From: Carnegiea gigantea
Taxonomy: Eukaryota; Streptophyta; Magnoliopsida; Caryophyllales; Cactaceae
DNA length: 64,000 nt
Reading direction: 5' to 3'
NCBI GenBank assembly: GCA_029747015.1
Contig: JAKOGI010000830.1
Location: 301,501 to 365,500 of the forward strand
Made by a program: the position numbers and the translations under genes. Positions 1-11,375 of this stretch are shown here, in pieces. Numbering within the stretch: position 1 is the stretch's first letter; each line of letters begins with the position of its first letter. The notes under the pieces are model-generated. The model searched no databases. It was not told where the DNA came from and saw only the letters and a list, made by a program, of their open reading frames with translations.

Positions 1-1957
1 CTTGCTCCTCCTGCCTGTATAAAAGAGGTAAGGTCTTTTCTTAGACATGCTGGTTTCTATCGTTGATTCATTAGAGACTTTAGTAAGATAGCAAAGCCTT
101 TGACCAACTTATTGGCTAAGGAGGTGCCATTTCACTTCTCTGAGGAATGTCTTGCAGCCTTTACTAAGCTTAAGGAAGCCTTGACCTCTGCTCTCGTTCT
201 TCATCCTCCCATTTGGGGAGAACCATATGAATTGATGTGTGATGTATCTGATTATGCTATTGGGGTTGTTCTAGGACAGCGTGTTGATAAAAAGCCCCAT
301 GTTATCTACTATGCTAGTCACACTCTGAATGATGCCCAACTGAACTATCCTATTACTGAGAAAGAATTTTTGGCTGTGATCTTTGGTTTTAAAAAGTTTA
401 GATCTTATCTGATTGGGTCTCATGTGATTGTCTATACTGATCACTCTACTCTTAAGCATCTTCTTCCTAAGAAGGATGCTAAACCTAGACTAGTAAGATG
501 GATCTTGCTTTTGTAAGAGTTTGATTGTGAGATTAGGGATAAAAAGGTTCTAAGAACCTTGTAGCTGACCATTTGTCTAGGATCCTCTGTGATAGAGAGA
601 GTGAGTCAACTGTTTCTAGGTGCTTCCCTGATGAGTAATTGTTTGCCGTCCACCCTGATCCTTGGTATGCTGACATTGTGAACTACCTAGTTACTGGTAG
701 GATCCCTGAGGGTTGGACTAGGAATGATAGGGATAGGTTCTTTCACCTCGTGAATTCTTTGTTTGGGATGATCCTTATTTATTTAAGTACTGTGCTGACC
801 AAGTCTTTAGGAGGTGTATTCCCGACAATAAGGTGAGGAGTGTCCTTTCTTTTTGTTATGATCAAGCATGTTGGGGGCATTTTAGTAGAAGGAAGACTGC
901 AACCAAAGTTCTTCACTGTGGATTCTACTGGCCTACTTTATTTAGGGATGCTTTTGAATACTGTAAGAGTTGCCGTAGGTGCCAGCAGTTGGGTAGAATA
1001 AGTAGACGGGATATGATGCCATTGAGTCCCATCATTGTGGTGGAGATTTTTGATGTGTGGGGAATAGATTTTATGGAACCATTTCCATCATCTTTTAGGA
1101 ATGAGTATATTCTGTTAGCTGTGGATTATGTCTCTAAATGGTTAGAGGCCATCCCCTCTAGGACTAATGATGCTAAGGTTGTCGTGAAGTTCCTTAAGGA
1201 GAACATCTTTGCTAGATTTGGCATGCCCCGGCCTATCATTAGTGATCAGAGGACCCATTTCAATAATCGGTCTTTTGATGCCTTACTGAAAAGGTATTCC
1301 ATAATCCATAGGCTTGCTACCCCCTATCATCCCCAAACCAGTGGCCAAGTCGAAGTGTCCAATCGGCAGATTAAACAGATTCTAGAGAAGACAGTGAGCC
1401 AGAATAGGAAAGATTGGGTCGACAAGCTTGTTGATGCTCTTTGGGCTTATAAAACGGCTTTCAAAACTCCCCTGGGTATGTCACCGTATTGGGTTGTTTA
1501 TGGTAAGTCTTGTCATCTCCCTGTTGAGATTGAACCTCGAGCTTGGTGGGCCATTAAAATGCTCAATTATGACTTGACTGAGGCCGGTGAGGAGCGCAGA
1601 CTACAATTGAGTGAGCTTGAGGAGATAAGAGCTGAAGCGTATGAGAGTGCTCGATCTTACAAAGAGAGAGCTAAGTTGTTCCGTGATAAACACATTCTTA
1701 GGAAAGAGTTTGCCCCGCGAATGAAAGTACTCTTATACAATTCGAAGCTCCAATTTTTTCCAGGGAAATTGAGGTCCCGATAGACGGGTCCCTATATTGT
1801 CTCACGTGTTTTCCCTCATGGTGCAGTTGCAATTCAGAATCCAGAGAGTGGCGCTAAATTTAAGGTGAATGGCCAGCGACTGAAACAATTTTTAGAGTTG
1901 CCCGGCGAGGAAGATGTGGAGTGTCTGATACTCCACGAGCCGAGTTCTGATCGGTGA
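1..1957 (+). pseudogene. pol: Athila-1 pol remnant: RT end, RNase H, integrase
   Basis: The order is the end of the RT thumb, RNase H (about 220-600, with the [16 protein letters not shown] block) and integrase (about 840-1957). Integrase shows the zinc-binding end ([11 protein letters not shown] near 965-1000), the first catalytic Asp in [11 protein letters not shown], the second in [10 protein letters not shown], and Glu in [13 protein letters not shown]. The last open segment ends at the TGA at 1955-1957. Reading needs frame changes near 545 and between about 760 and 840, plus stops such as the one near 1781. It is non-functional. The products would have copied element RNA, removed it and inserted the cDNA. 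Confidence 0.93.
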
Positions 1958-3275
1958 TGGTGTAGAGATAGCTCGGGTGTACTTAGCACCGGACCTGGTT
2001 TCTTTTCATCCCTTCTCTCCTTTTCTCTTTTTCTTCTTTTTCCTTTCTCTTTTCTTTTTGTATAGGTGGTTGTTTTTCTTTTATGTTGTACATTTGATTT
2101 TGTGTCATATCCTTTTTGTTTTTGAGTCTTCTTTTTATTTGTTTCTTTTTTAGGTTTTATTTTGGGTTTTTATGGTTCTTTCTACTCCCAATGAGGACAT
2201 TGTGAGATTTAGGTGTGCGGGTGGGGGAACTTTGAAAAAAACCCCAAACAAAAAAAAATTTTGAACAATTTTTCAAAAACAAAAAGATTTTTGTTTAAGA
2301 TATTTGTTTTGTTTTTGGGGAAGCTTAGTACTATTCTGATCAACTTAAATATCCTGTGCTTTGATTGTTAGCCTGTATATACGCATGATGTGCATGTTAG
2401 GTCTCCATCCTCGGTGTGTCATTCTTAGCCCTAATTCTAATCCCATTTGTTCATTATCGCTGTGCAATCTAATCCCTATTTATTTCATCCTCATTGCCTT
2501 AAGGTCTTAGCTTTCCATGATCGGCTCTCCCACTTGTTTTAGACACAATTACTTTGATTTTTTTAATTGAAAAACAAAAAAAAAGGAGAAAAAAATGAAT
2601 GAAAAAAAAAAGAAAAAAAACAAAGGAACTGACAAAAAAAAGAAGAAGAAAGAATAGGAAAAAGGAAATGGAATAAATTTAGAATGACAAGTTACCCTTT
2701 GAGGCATGCGCTAGTGGGTGTTACCCTTTGAGGCAATACTGCTACTAGGAAAGCTTGCTTCCGATGTTACTAAATCAATTATGTAATTTATGTCAGTCAA
2801 GTGGGGTTGAGTTTGATTTTGGTAAACCTGAACTTAGATAATGATCCCCTTACACACGAGCACTGGGAAGGATTCATGGTTTTGATGTGCAGTTGGGTGA
2901 AAAATTAGTGCTTTGATGTCATTCATGGGGTAGAGAGTCTTAGTGTGTACATTTTGTTTATATGCAGGCCAATATCTTTGCTACATAGGTGATTTAGTTG
3001 ATTAGAATGTGTATATATATTTTCCTAGTTTTGTACATATTAATTTTTGAAAAAAAAATTTTTTTTTTGAGTTTCTTATATAGATTTTGTGGGTTTATCT
3101 TCTGTTAACCCTCACGAGACCTTACTCGTCCACTAGGGGTAACCTAGCGGTTTAAAGGTCTTGTTGCACATGCTAAGTACAATCGTGACACCTACGAAAG
3201 TGAGTTAGGATTTTGTTTTGTTTTCTTTTTTTTTTCTATTTTTCGTTTTGTTTTACTCGAGGACGAGCAAAACTT
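1958..3275 (+). other. Athila-1 non-coding 3' region
   Basis: There is no open frame of note. It holds T-rich and A-rich low-complexity tracts (2010-2160, 2565-2660) and matches the same interval in Athila-2 (48699-49993). Some Athila relatives carry an envelope-like gene at this position. I see none here. Confidence 0.8.
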
Positions 3276-3290
3276 AGGTGTGGGGGTATT
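3276..3290 (+). promoter_or_regulatory. Polypurine tract of Athila-1
   Basis: AGGTGTGGGGGTATT lies directly before the LTR start TGTTCAACC. The identical tract precedes the Athila-2 3' LTR and, on the minus strand, the Athila-3 3' LTR. This is where plus-strand DNA synthesis would start. Confidence 0.8.
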
Positions 3291-4589
3291 TGTTCAACCT
3301 GAAATTGTTACATTTTTATACCGTTTTATTATCTAATAATTGTTCGAAATAAATTATTAAATTAGAATTTTAATATGTTTTTATTTATTTTGTACGGATT
3401 AGAAAATTGAAAAAAAATGAATAAAATTCCCAAGGATTGGATCAACCAAGGAAAAATGGAAGAAAAGAAAATTCGAAGCCCAACCCTCTTATTCCTTTCT
3501 TTCTCTCTGGGTCGGCGTCCTAGTGGCCTATCTTGACTGAGCCTAGTTCCCCCTTCCCCTCCTTCTTTTCTTTCTCCTTCCTTGGGCCGGTCTATTTTTC
3601 TCTCCCTTTTCTCTTGCCCAGCCTAGTCTCCTCCTTCCTCTTTTCTTGTTCTCTCTTTCTTTCTCTTTTGGGCCTGGCCCGTTTGCTGTCCTATTTGCTC
3701 CCTTATTCCCCAGCCCAGACTCCCTCTCTCTCTCTATTCCACTTAATTGATCACACATGCCATGCACGTGATAGCCCCATCCCCCCTTCTTCTTCCTCAG
3801 TCCTTCGTGCAGCCCCAAGAACCGAAGAACAGAGCAGAGCGTGGCCCTTCATTTTCTTACCCAGCCGTTTCACTCTTTCTCTCTCCTCCTTCATTGTCCA
3901 ACATTTTCATCATCATCACCATCATTAATCCTTCGGTTACAAGGAGTCAATGATGGCAACCCAGGGGGCGGTTTTTGGAGCTTGAAAGAAGGCTCGAATG
4001 GCAGAACAACGGGCATGAAGTTCGGGTAGAGAGCAGTAGAGTAGACTAGAGAGTCGGGTAGCTTGAATTGCCAGATCAATATTGCTCTTTTTGGTTCGTT
4101 TCAAAGTTTTAAGAAATAGGCTTTAGTTTTCTTTTCTTTCCTTCTACTTTTTTTTCATTCCCAGAATCCAGAGCTTCAAATTGTCAATTTGGGCAGTTTA
4201 ATCGAAAACTTTAAGTTATAAGGAGCCGAGTCTTTGAGATTTGAACCGATTTTCTTTGGGACTTGCTTTTGATTGTTCTGCTGGGATTCATTCGTTTCCT
4301 CTGTTTTGTTCATTCATTCATTTCCTCTATTTTGTACATTCAAGATTTATGCAATAATTACGGCTAAGTGTTGGTAGGATCAAATTATTTACAGTTTGGT
4401 TCCTCAATTGCATTTTGCTGCCTCGTCTTTGTAAGTGAGGCCCTTCATTTCCAATGAATTAATATTTGTTATGTTTAATCTATTATTTAGTTTTAATTTC
4501 GAATACGACTTACTTTCACAACAATCCCTGAGGACGATGCCTGTAATTCGTACAACGATAGACCGTACACTTGCGGAAAATTACTAACA
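3291..4589 (+). repeat. 3' LTR of Athila-1
   Basis: It begins TGTTCAACCTGAAATTG and ends in ACTAACA, giving TG...CA ends. Length is 1299 bp, against 1291 and 1289 bp for the two Athila-2 LTRs, which it matches throughout. It has a pronounced polypyrimidine tract at about 3540-3740. Short open frames on both strands inside that tract are composition effects, not genes. Confidence 0.93.
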
Positions 4590-7332
4590 CGAGGTGTGCG
4601 ACGCTTTTGCAAGCGAAAAACAAGTTAGGGCTTCTTTCAAGTTAAAGAACTGTGTTAGCACTTCCCGACCTCTTGAGCTACTACATGTTGATTTGTGTGG
4701 TCCTATAAGGATCACAAGTAGAGGTGGGAAGAGGTATATGTTTATTATTGTAGATGATTACTCTCGTTTCACTTGGACTCTATTTTTAGCATCGAAAGAT
4801 GAATCATTTGAAAACTTTCTTGTGCTCCTTAAGAAAATTGAAAAGAGAGTAGGACACTTATTAGTAAGCTTTGGGTCTGACCATGGGAAAGAATTTAAAA
4901 ACTCGAGCTTTATTGATTATTTTAATAAATATAGTGTTGATCACAACTTTTCTTCCCCCATAACACCCCAACAGAACGGGGTGGTAGAGCAGGAAAAACA
5001 TAATCTAAAGCACATGACTAGGACTATGCTTATCGCTAGCGGTCTTCTAAGGAACTTTTGTTCAGATGCGTTGAATACATCGTGTTATATTATTAATAGA
5101 TGTATAATCAGACCCATACTAAACAAAACTCCTTATGAACTCTTCAAAGGACGAAAACCCAATATTAAGCACTTGAGGGTGTTTGGTTGCAAATGCTACG
5201 TTTGTAATAATGGGAAGGAATCCTTGGAAAAGTTCGACCCTAAAAGTGATGAAGCCATATTCCTAGGGTACTCCTCACACAGTAAGGCATACAAAGTGTT
5301 TAACAAAAGAACCTTATGTGTTGAGGAGAGTGTGCATGTACTGTTTAATGAAACTAACTCCTTGATTGAGCATGATATATAGGATAAAGAGTTCAAACTT
5401 GATCTTATGAGAACAGACCTCTCGCTCACTCAAAGCTCTATTGTAGATAACGGTAAGGCTCCTGAAGGTGAACTAAGTCCTGGATCCGATAGTGTAGAAG
5501 ATGGGCAGGGAGCAAACCAGTCCGGGGAAAGCATTGCTGAACCTAATTTGGAACAGAACCAACCCACTCAAGCCGATCCTTCCCAAACTGATGTGGGAAC
5601 ATGCTCTAGAATAGATCCAAAACCTGTTTTATCAAGTATCCAAGGGAGATTAGAAAATGTATCTGTGGATCCATTTATTTCATGACCCTAGAAGCACCAG
5701 AGTTCGCACCTCCTTGACCAGATTATGTCTGATATTAATACAAGGGTGCAAACTAAATTCAAACTCAGAAATTTTTGTGCCTTCTATGCCTTTTTATCTA
5801 ATATTGAGCCAAAGAATGTTCATGAAACTCTTACAGATTCTGACTAGGTTACTGCTATGCAAGAGGAGCTTCATAAGTTTGAAAGGAATAAGGTTTGGCA
5901 CCTGGAACCACGGCCTAAGGACAGATTCATAATCGGTACCAAGTGGGTGTTCAAGAACAAATTGAATGAGTTTGGAACAATCACCCGGAACAAGGCTAGG
6001 TTGGTGGTTCAGGGCTACAACCAAGAAGAGGGGATCGATTATGAGGAAACATTTGCACCTGTTGTAAGGATTGAGGCTATCCGTATTTTGGTGGCTTTTG
6101 CAGCCCACATGGAGATCAAACTATACCAAATAGATGTCAAGAGCGCATTCCTCAATGGATATCTTAAAGAAAAGGTGTATGTAAGCCAACCCCCTGGTTT
6201 TGAAAATCATAATTTCCCTAACCATGTGTTTAAACTTGACAAAGCCCTTTATGGTTTAAAACAAGCTCCTAGAGCTTAGTATGAATGCTTGCCAAAATTT
6301 CTAATCGATATTGGTTTTCAAAGGGGCAAGGTTGATAATGCCTTGTTTCTTAAATCGAAGGGGGAACATCTATTGATTATTCAAATATATATCGATGACA
6401 TTATATTTGGTGCAACCAACAGTGATTCATATGATGAATTTTCAAAATTGATGAGGAATGAGTTTGAGATGAGCGTGATGGGCGACCTTAATTTTTTCTT
6501 AGGCTTCCAAATAAAGCAAACCTCAAATGAAATTATGATACACCAACGAAAATATGTCAAGGAGTTAATTAAGTGGTTTGAAATGGAATCGACTAAGCCC
6601 ATAGACACACCCATCTCTCCTTCAACCAAGTTGGTTGTGGATGATGGGAGTTCGTCAGTTGAGGAGAAATTCTATAGGGGTATGATAGGGTCACTTCTAT
6701 ACCTAACCGCTAGTAGACCTGATATTGTTTTCAGTGTTGGTTTGTATGCCCATTTTCAGTCAAATCCTAAAGAAACAAATTTGAAAGCTGTAAAATGAAA
6801 TTTGAGATATTTAAAACACACCTCGGACTTAGCTTTATGGCATCCTCGAGGGTACAATTTTGATCTTATTAGCTATGCGGATGTAGATTATGCTGGATTC
6901 TTAGTTGATAGAAAAAGCACCTTAGGTATAACTCATTTTCTTAGACCCTATTTGGTCTCTTGGGCAACCAAGAAACAACACTCCGTTGCCATGTCCACAG
7001 CAGAAGTCGAGTATGTAGCGGCTGCTTCTTGTTGTGCTTAATTATTGTGGATAAGGTAATAACTCAAGGACGTTTCTGCTTAAACATGACGCATTCCTAT
7101 TTTTGGTGATAACACAAGTGCAATTAACATTGTCAAAAATCCACGTCAACATAAAAGGACTAAGAATATTGACATACGTCATCACTTTTTGAGAGACAAT
7201 ATTGAAAAGGACTTAATTTCAATGAATTTTTGTGCCACTGATGAACAAATTACTGACATCTTTACCAAGGCACTAAGTAGAGAGCAGTTTGAGAGGAATA
7301 GACTTGAATTGGGTATGATTAAAAGGACTTGA
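4590..7332 (+). pseudogene. pol: copia-A pol remnant: integrase, reverse transcriptase, RNase H
   Basis: The whole stretch reads in one frame, broken only by stop codons. Integrase (4590-5380) starts within the zinc-binding end (CDAF, where copy B reads CDAC). It has DDYSRFTW, the second Asp in SDHGKEF and Glu in QQNGVVEQ. RT (about 5857-6700) has [19 protein letters not shown] and the active site YIDDIIFG. RNase H (about 6800-7150) has YADVDYAG and MSTAEVEYVAA. Premature stops include TAG 5380, TAG 6277, TGA 6796 and TAA 7039. At 5380, 6277 and 7039 the expected codon was CAG, TGG and CAA. It cannot make protein. Confidence 0.93.
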
Positions 7333-7851
7333 GCATGCTTGTTTAACCCCCAATGATTGACTAGTTAACGGTCTTTAGGCCAAATTAATTGTTCCAATGG
7401 ATACATTCAAGTTTTTGGAATGTAACGTGTTGACTCTCGTTAAGGTCTAATGATATTGCCCTTAGTGTCCTAAGACACTGAACTTTTAACGGTAAGAACA
7501 GGCTCTAGGAACGGACCTGACCGCTGTTTATATCATGTGCTAACCAAGTGGCGTTATTAAAGAAATGTTGGAAATCGAATTTTCTTTTCATTACACCTAA
7601 CCTATAATTTATGGCCTACCTAATGTGTAATGGTGTGCTGCAAGCAAACATTCTCTCTCCTCAACAGGGGTCAAAATAAACTCTCCCAAAACCCCCTCGA
7701 TTTTCAGGCCACTCATGTTAAACATTAAATCCCTCCACTCTCTCACTCCATAACCCATCCGTCCATCTCTCTCTCTCTCAAAGAACTCGATTTCCCTCTC
7801 GTTCCTTAAACCTATTTAAACCCTAACTTCAAATCCTCCTGAATCCTTAAG
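7333..7851 (+). other. Spacer between pol and envelope-like gene of copia-A
   Basis: About 0.5 kb with no open frame. It includes a CT-rich stretch (about 7650-7800) just upstream of the third gene. Nothing else recognised. Confidence 0.6.
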
Positions 7852-9641
7852 ATGGCAAGAGCTCATGGCAGTCAAGAATCCTCCAAGCGCAAGACTTCTT
7901 ACCCGAGATCACTACATAACCAATTATCAAGAAAAAGGGAGGAAATTGGATGAGTGCTGAGGGAGCATCACTGGCACCTTCATCGCCACAAATGGTCACA
8001 ATGGGTATGGAAAACACTCCCTCACCTTCCCCTCCGTCTATTTTTGGGTTCTTGAAGAGTTTAGACTTGCAATCATTAGGTTTGAATTCTAATATAATAC
8101 CTTTGGTACACCCAATTATGGGATGGGAGATAGTGGTATATGACCCGATTGTGGCCGAGTCGACATTAGGGGGATATGAGGCTGAGTCAGTTGGCTAGTC
8201 TAAGGAATTTGATGTTGAGCATGTTGGCAATGAATTTGTTGTTGAAGATGCTGAAGATAGTGATGAGGATGAACCAATTTTGAGGTTCAAAAGAACTGTC
8301 TCAACTAGGCCCCAAACAATGATCAAAACGACCCTTAAATGCCAAAGAAAGACTACCACTTTACCCAACGTACCTCTAACTGTACCCCTACCACGACCTC
8401 GAACTCGAAGTTCAGGTCCTCCCGTTGTGCTGCCTTTGCCAGAAGATAGAGTTGAAAGCCCTGTCATGAAGAAAAAACTGGCCCTTAAATCTACCAAAAA
8501 AGCCACCACAACACCTACCAAAACAACCACCAAAACACCCATCAAACCAGTTCCATCCAAGAAACCTGCCCAAAAATGAGCTGCCCTAGAATAAGTGTCA
8601 GAACTACTTGAAGAATCTGATGAACCAAAGAAAAAGAAAGTTATGAACAGCATGACTCTTGCTAAGAGATATAAGCACTTTCTCCAGAAATCTGTGGCTC
8701 AGGGGAAAGTGGTTAAGGTGTCATACTTTCAGGAACAGGGGCTAGGGGTGTTCTTATAGAAATTGGAAGCTCAGAGATGGTTGGACTTATTTACAGATAC
8801 TAAGAGAGGGTGTTCAGTTCCAGACTTGGCTGAGTTCTATGCGAACTGTGTTGTCACCAATGGAGTGGTGACAAGCACTGTTAATGGTCATGAAGTACGG
8901 TTTGATGCTAGGGAGCTCGGTGAGTTGCTTGGGGTGTCATCAGAAGGTTTTGATGTGTATCTATGTGAGGACAAGAGCATATTTGATGATGACCGATTGT
9001 TGGGATTAACCTAGAGAATAGCCCAAAAGTTCCATCTAACTGTGTCCCGGTCTGTGAGAAAGGGGGAAATGATGCCATTGCATCGATAGTTATTTTGGTT
9101 TGTAATTAAGAATATTGTTCCCTAAGGTCAGGGGCACAACCTTGCTGATCCCAAGGACATGTGTTACACTAATTTATTGGATTAGGGTGAGCAAATTAAC
9201 TTGCCTACAATCATGATTAGCCATATTGGGAGAATTACTAGCACAACTAAGGATCATGACATGGGGTATGGGTTCTTGCCAACTTCAATGTTTAAAAAAC
9301 TTGGGATTCCCATGTAGAAAAAAGTAGACTTCTAGGTTAGTGACGAAATTGGCAACAGTATCCTGATTAGGTGTGGCTTCATGGTAACAAAAGGCGATAG
9401 TGCAACGTTAGAACAGGGGCTCCAAATGCCCCTTGACCCTGTTCCCAGTGAAGCCTCCACATCTAGCGCTCCTACAATTGACATACTGTTGCATGACCAG
9501 ATCACATTGAAAGGGGAGATAGTTAAAGTAAAGCAGACGCTTACAGAGGAAAAGGCTCTCAATACAAAACGTCACGAGGATCTGCTGAGTGCCCTTCTTG
9601 CCCTCACAGCCAAATTTCCTCCTCCACCTTCCTTTACCTGA
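7852..9641 (+). pseudogene. copia-A envelope-like third gene (SIRE type), decayed
   Basis: An ATG at 7852 opens a short start segment ending just before 7950. From 7950 to 9641 all open segments share one frame, separated by stops (about 8196, 8577, 8589, 8757, 9012 and others). The protein had a Ser/Thr/Pro- and Lys-rich N half (about 8280-8580). A conserved central block at 8763-9350 has DLAEFYANCVV, LGELLGVSSEGFDVYL, KDMCYTNLLD and MISHIGRI; it resembles the plant-specific domain seen in SIRE and Athila envelope-like proteins (Transposase_32 type). A helical tail with EKALNTKRHEDLL follows. No signal peptide or clear membrane segment is visible, so an actual envelope role is not supported here. 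Confidence 0.75.
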
Positions 9642-10083
9642 CTCTGTTCCTTCCCCTGTTTCCAACACTATTTTTAAAACACTTGGTTATGGATGTGACT
9701 GGTAGTAGTTTGTAAATGTTTCTGGATGGTTTATGCTTTCATGCTATGACTTTGCTTGTTACATGTGTTACCTACTTGTGCGTGACTCGGATGGCCAATA
9801 TCATTACTAGACCCTATACTTGAGTGTATCGCTGTTATTTTCTGTATTATTGCTCTGGTGGTGATTGCATCCACACTAGATTTCAACTTCTAGCCTCATC
9901 ATCCCTTTCGATAATGTGAAAACGGGGAAGATGAGTATGACCTCGGTTTGATTAGTTTGCTAGTTCTACGTTGACCTCTTCACTCATGCTTTCTGTCTTG
10001 TGTGGATTGAATAAACTATTTTGCACTAATGTATTTTGCCCTGACATAAATAAGGTATAACGATCATTTGGTTTGTCATCATC
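9642..10083 (+). other. copia-A 3' non-coding region
   Basis: Non-coding sequence between the envelope-like gene and the polypurine tract. No gene seen. Confidence 0.6.
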
Positions 10084-10100
10084 AAAAAGGGGAAAATTAT
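10084..10100 (+). promoter_or_regulatory. Polypurine tract of copia-A
   Basis: AAAAAGGGGAAAATTA lies immediately before the LTR start TGACCCAATTAA. Purine-rich and correctly placed. Confidence 0.75.
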
Positions 10101-11375
10101 TGACCCAATTAATGTGTAAGGTTTTGATGATAACAATCCAAATATACTAGCCAATATGTTGTGCTTGAGTTGTATGTTAAAACAGGATTCGGAAAATACT
10201 TGGAGTGGTTCGAATGAGCATGGAGCATCAAAGTCGATACATGTGCAAGGACTCCAGCTGATAACAAGAGTCTTACGCTTAGTATTGGTTTTATTTTAGA
10301 TTCTTATTAACATGCCAATTAGAAGGTTCTTGATTTAGCGTTCGCTTTGAAAGGTTTTTAAGTACTTCAGAACACTGCCTCAGAACAGTTCTGAGAAGTC
10401 GGGTCTGCAGTGTTTTGACGTCAAAGACAAAAATGAGTTTCAAGATTTTAAAATGATTTTTTGACTGTCGAATTTCTTGAAATAATGAGGACAAATTTTT
10501 CTTGTGTCAGTTGAGTTTAAAAAGATTTCTTCCTTTAAAGAAAATATTAAGAAATTTTTAGTGGTGGAGTCTAAAAAGGTTTCTTTCCTTAAAAATAATA
10601 TTGAAAGATTTTTGAAAGATTTTATCCTATCCTTTAAGGGAAGAATATCAAATGGAGAGATTGTTACGGGGCTTGGCTACTAAGTTATTGAGTGGGAGTG
10701 GAATTCTCTTTCCTCTGCTCTTGCAGCACATGCACCATGCCTATTTAAACCGCCTCTCCCCTTAAGGTTTTCTCAAGGTTTTCCAAGGGTTAAAAAGTGC
10801 CTTTGTAAGTCTGAATCTTCTGTGAGAAAACCTTCAAAACGAGTGCTAAATCGAGTCTTCAACATTGGCATAATGAGGATTGTATTGTACCTTACATTCA
10901 GCTTGTTTAGAAGCATTCAAGTAAGGTATTTTTCTTTATCTCTTTTCCATCAGTGAGATAAGCAAGTGTCCAAGTCTTGGGAGACATTGGACGTGGTTGT
11001 TGTAACGAGGGTCTCGTCGTAGACTAAGTTACGTGGTGTTTGTAACGAAGGTCTTAGGGTAGACTAAGTTAAAGACCTTCGTTACGTGTGTGACTGAGTC
11101 ACGTGTGTTACAGTTGTAACATGTTCAACCTATCTGGTGAAAGTGTGTTGAAATTCTACAGAGGTAAATCGTGGTTTTTACACCTCAGTTGGGCCAGGGG
11201 TGGTTTTTCACGTAAAAATATTGTGTCTCCTTTATTATTTCCACAATTATCTTTGTTTCTGCTTCACTACAGACACGCAGCCCAAACAGTTTTCACGAGT
11301 GTTCTGAAACAATCGGAAAAAGTTGATAGATGCAATTCACCCCCCTCTTATGTCCTTGTGTGATTAAATCTAACA
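10101..11375 (+). repeat. 3' LTR of copia-A
   Basis: Starts TGACCCAATTAATG and ends ATCTAACA (1275 bp). It matches the 5' LTR of copia-B at 37738-38949 over its whole length. The boundaries are set by where the two copies stop matching: upstream they differ (polypurine tract versus H repeat), and downstream they differ (H repeat versus primer site). Confidence 0.9.
10742..10749 (+). promoter_or_regulatory. TATA-like box in copia-A LTR
   Basis: TATTTAAA followed by a CT-rich stretch. Copy B has TATTTAAG at the matching place (38331-38338). It is a plausible LTR promoter; position and composition are the only evidence. Confidence 0.45.

Larger units (their letters stand above)
1..4589 (+). mobile_element. 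Athila-1: Ty3/gypsy Athila-type element, 3' part, cut by window start
   Basis: The window opens inside the reverse transcriptase/RNase H boundary of a gypsy pol gene. It continues through integrase, a non-coding stretch, a purine-rich tract and the 3' LTR. It aligns base for base with 46770-51298 (Athila-2). The LTR is followed at 4590-4594 by CGAGG, the right-hand target duplication, and then by copia integrase sequence. The same junction in Athila-2 carries CAAGG. The element is dead: pol is split over three frames. Confidence 0.93.
4590..11375 (+). mobile_element. copia-A: Ty1/copia SIRE-type element, 3' part
   Basis: Integrase, RT and RNase H come in copia order, followed by an envelope-like gene and a 1275 bp 3' LTR. 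This third gene after pol, together with the LTR motif GGTTTTGATGATAACAA, is typical of the SIRE/Maximus lineage. Its 5' part would lie left of the window beyond Athila-1, which is inserted into its integrase gene. The 3' LTR borders the H repeat at 11376. Confidence 0.92.

Noticed and set aside
3533..3928. Open frame of 131 codons in the Athila-1 LTR ending in a His run
   Set aside because: The polypyrimidine tract gives Ser/Leu/Phe/Pro codons and the CATCATCATC words give the His run. No conservation of frame in the Athila-2 LTRs (41194-41499 and 50155-50487 differ in frame and length).
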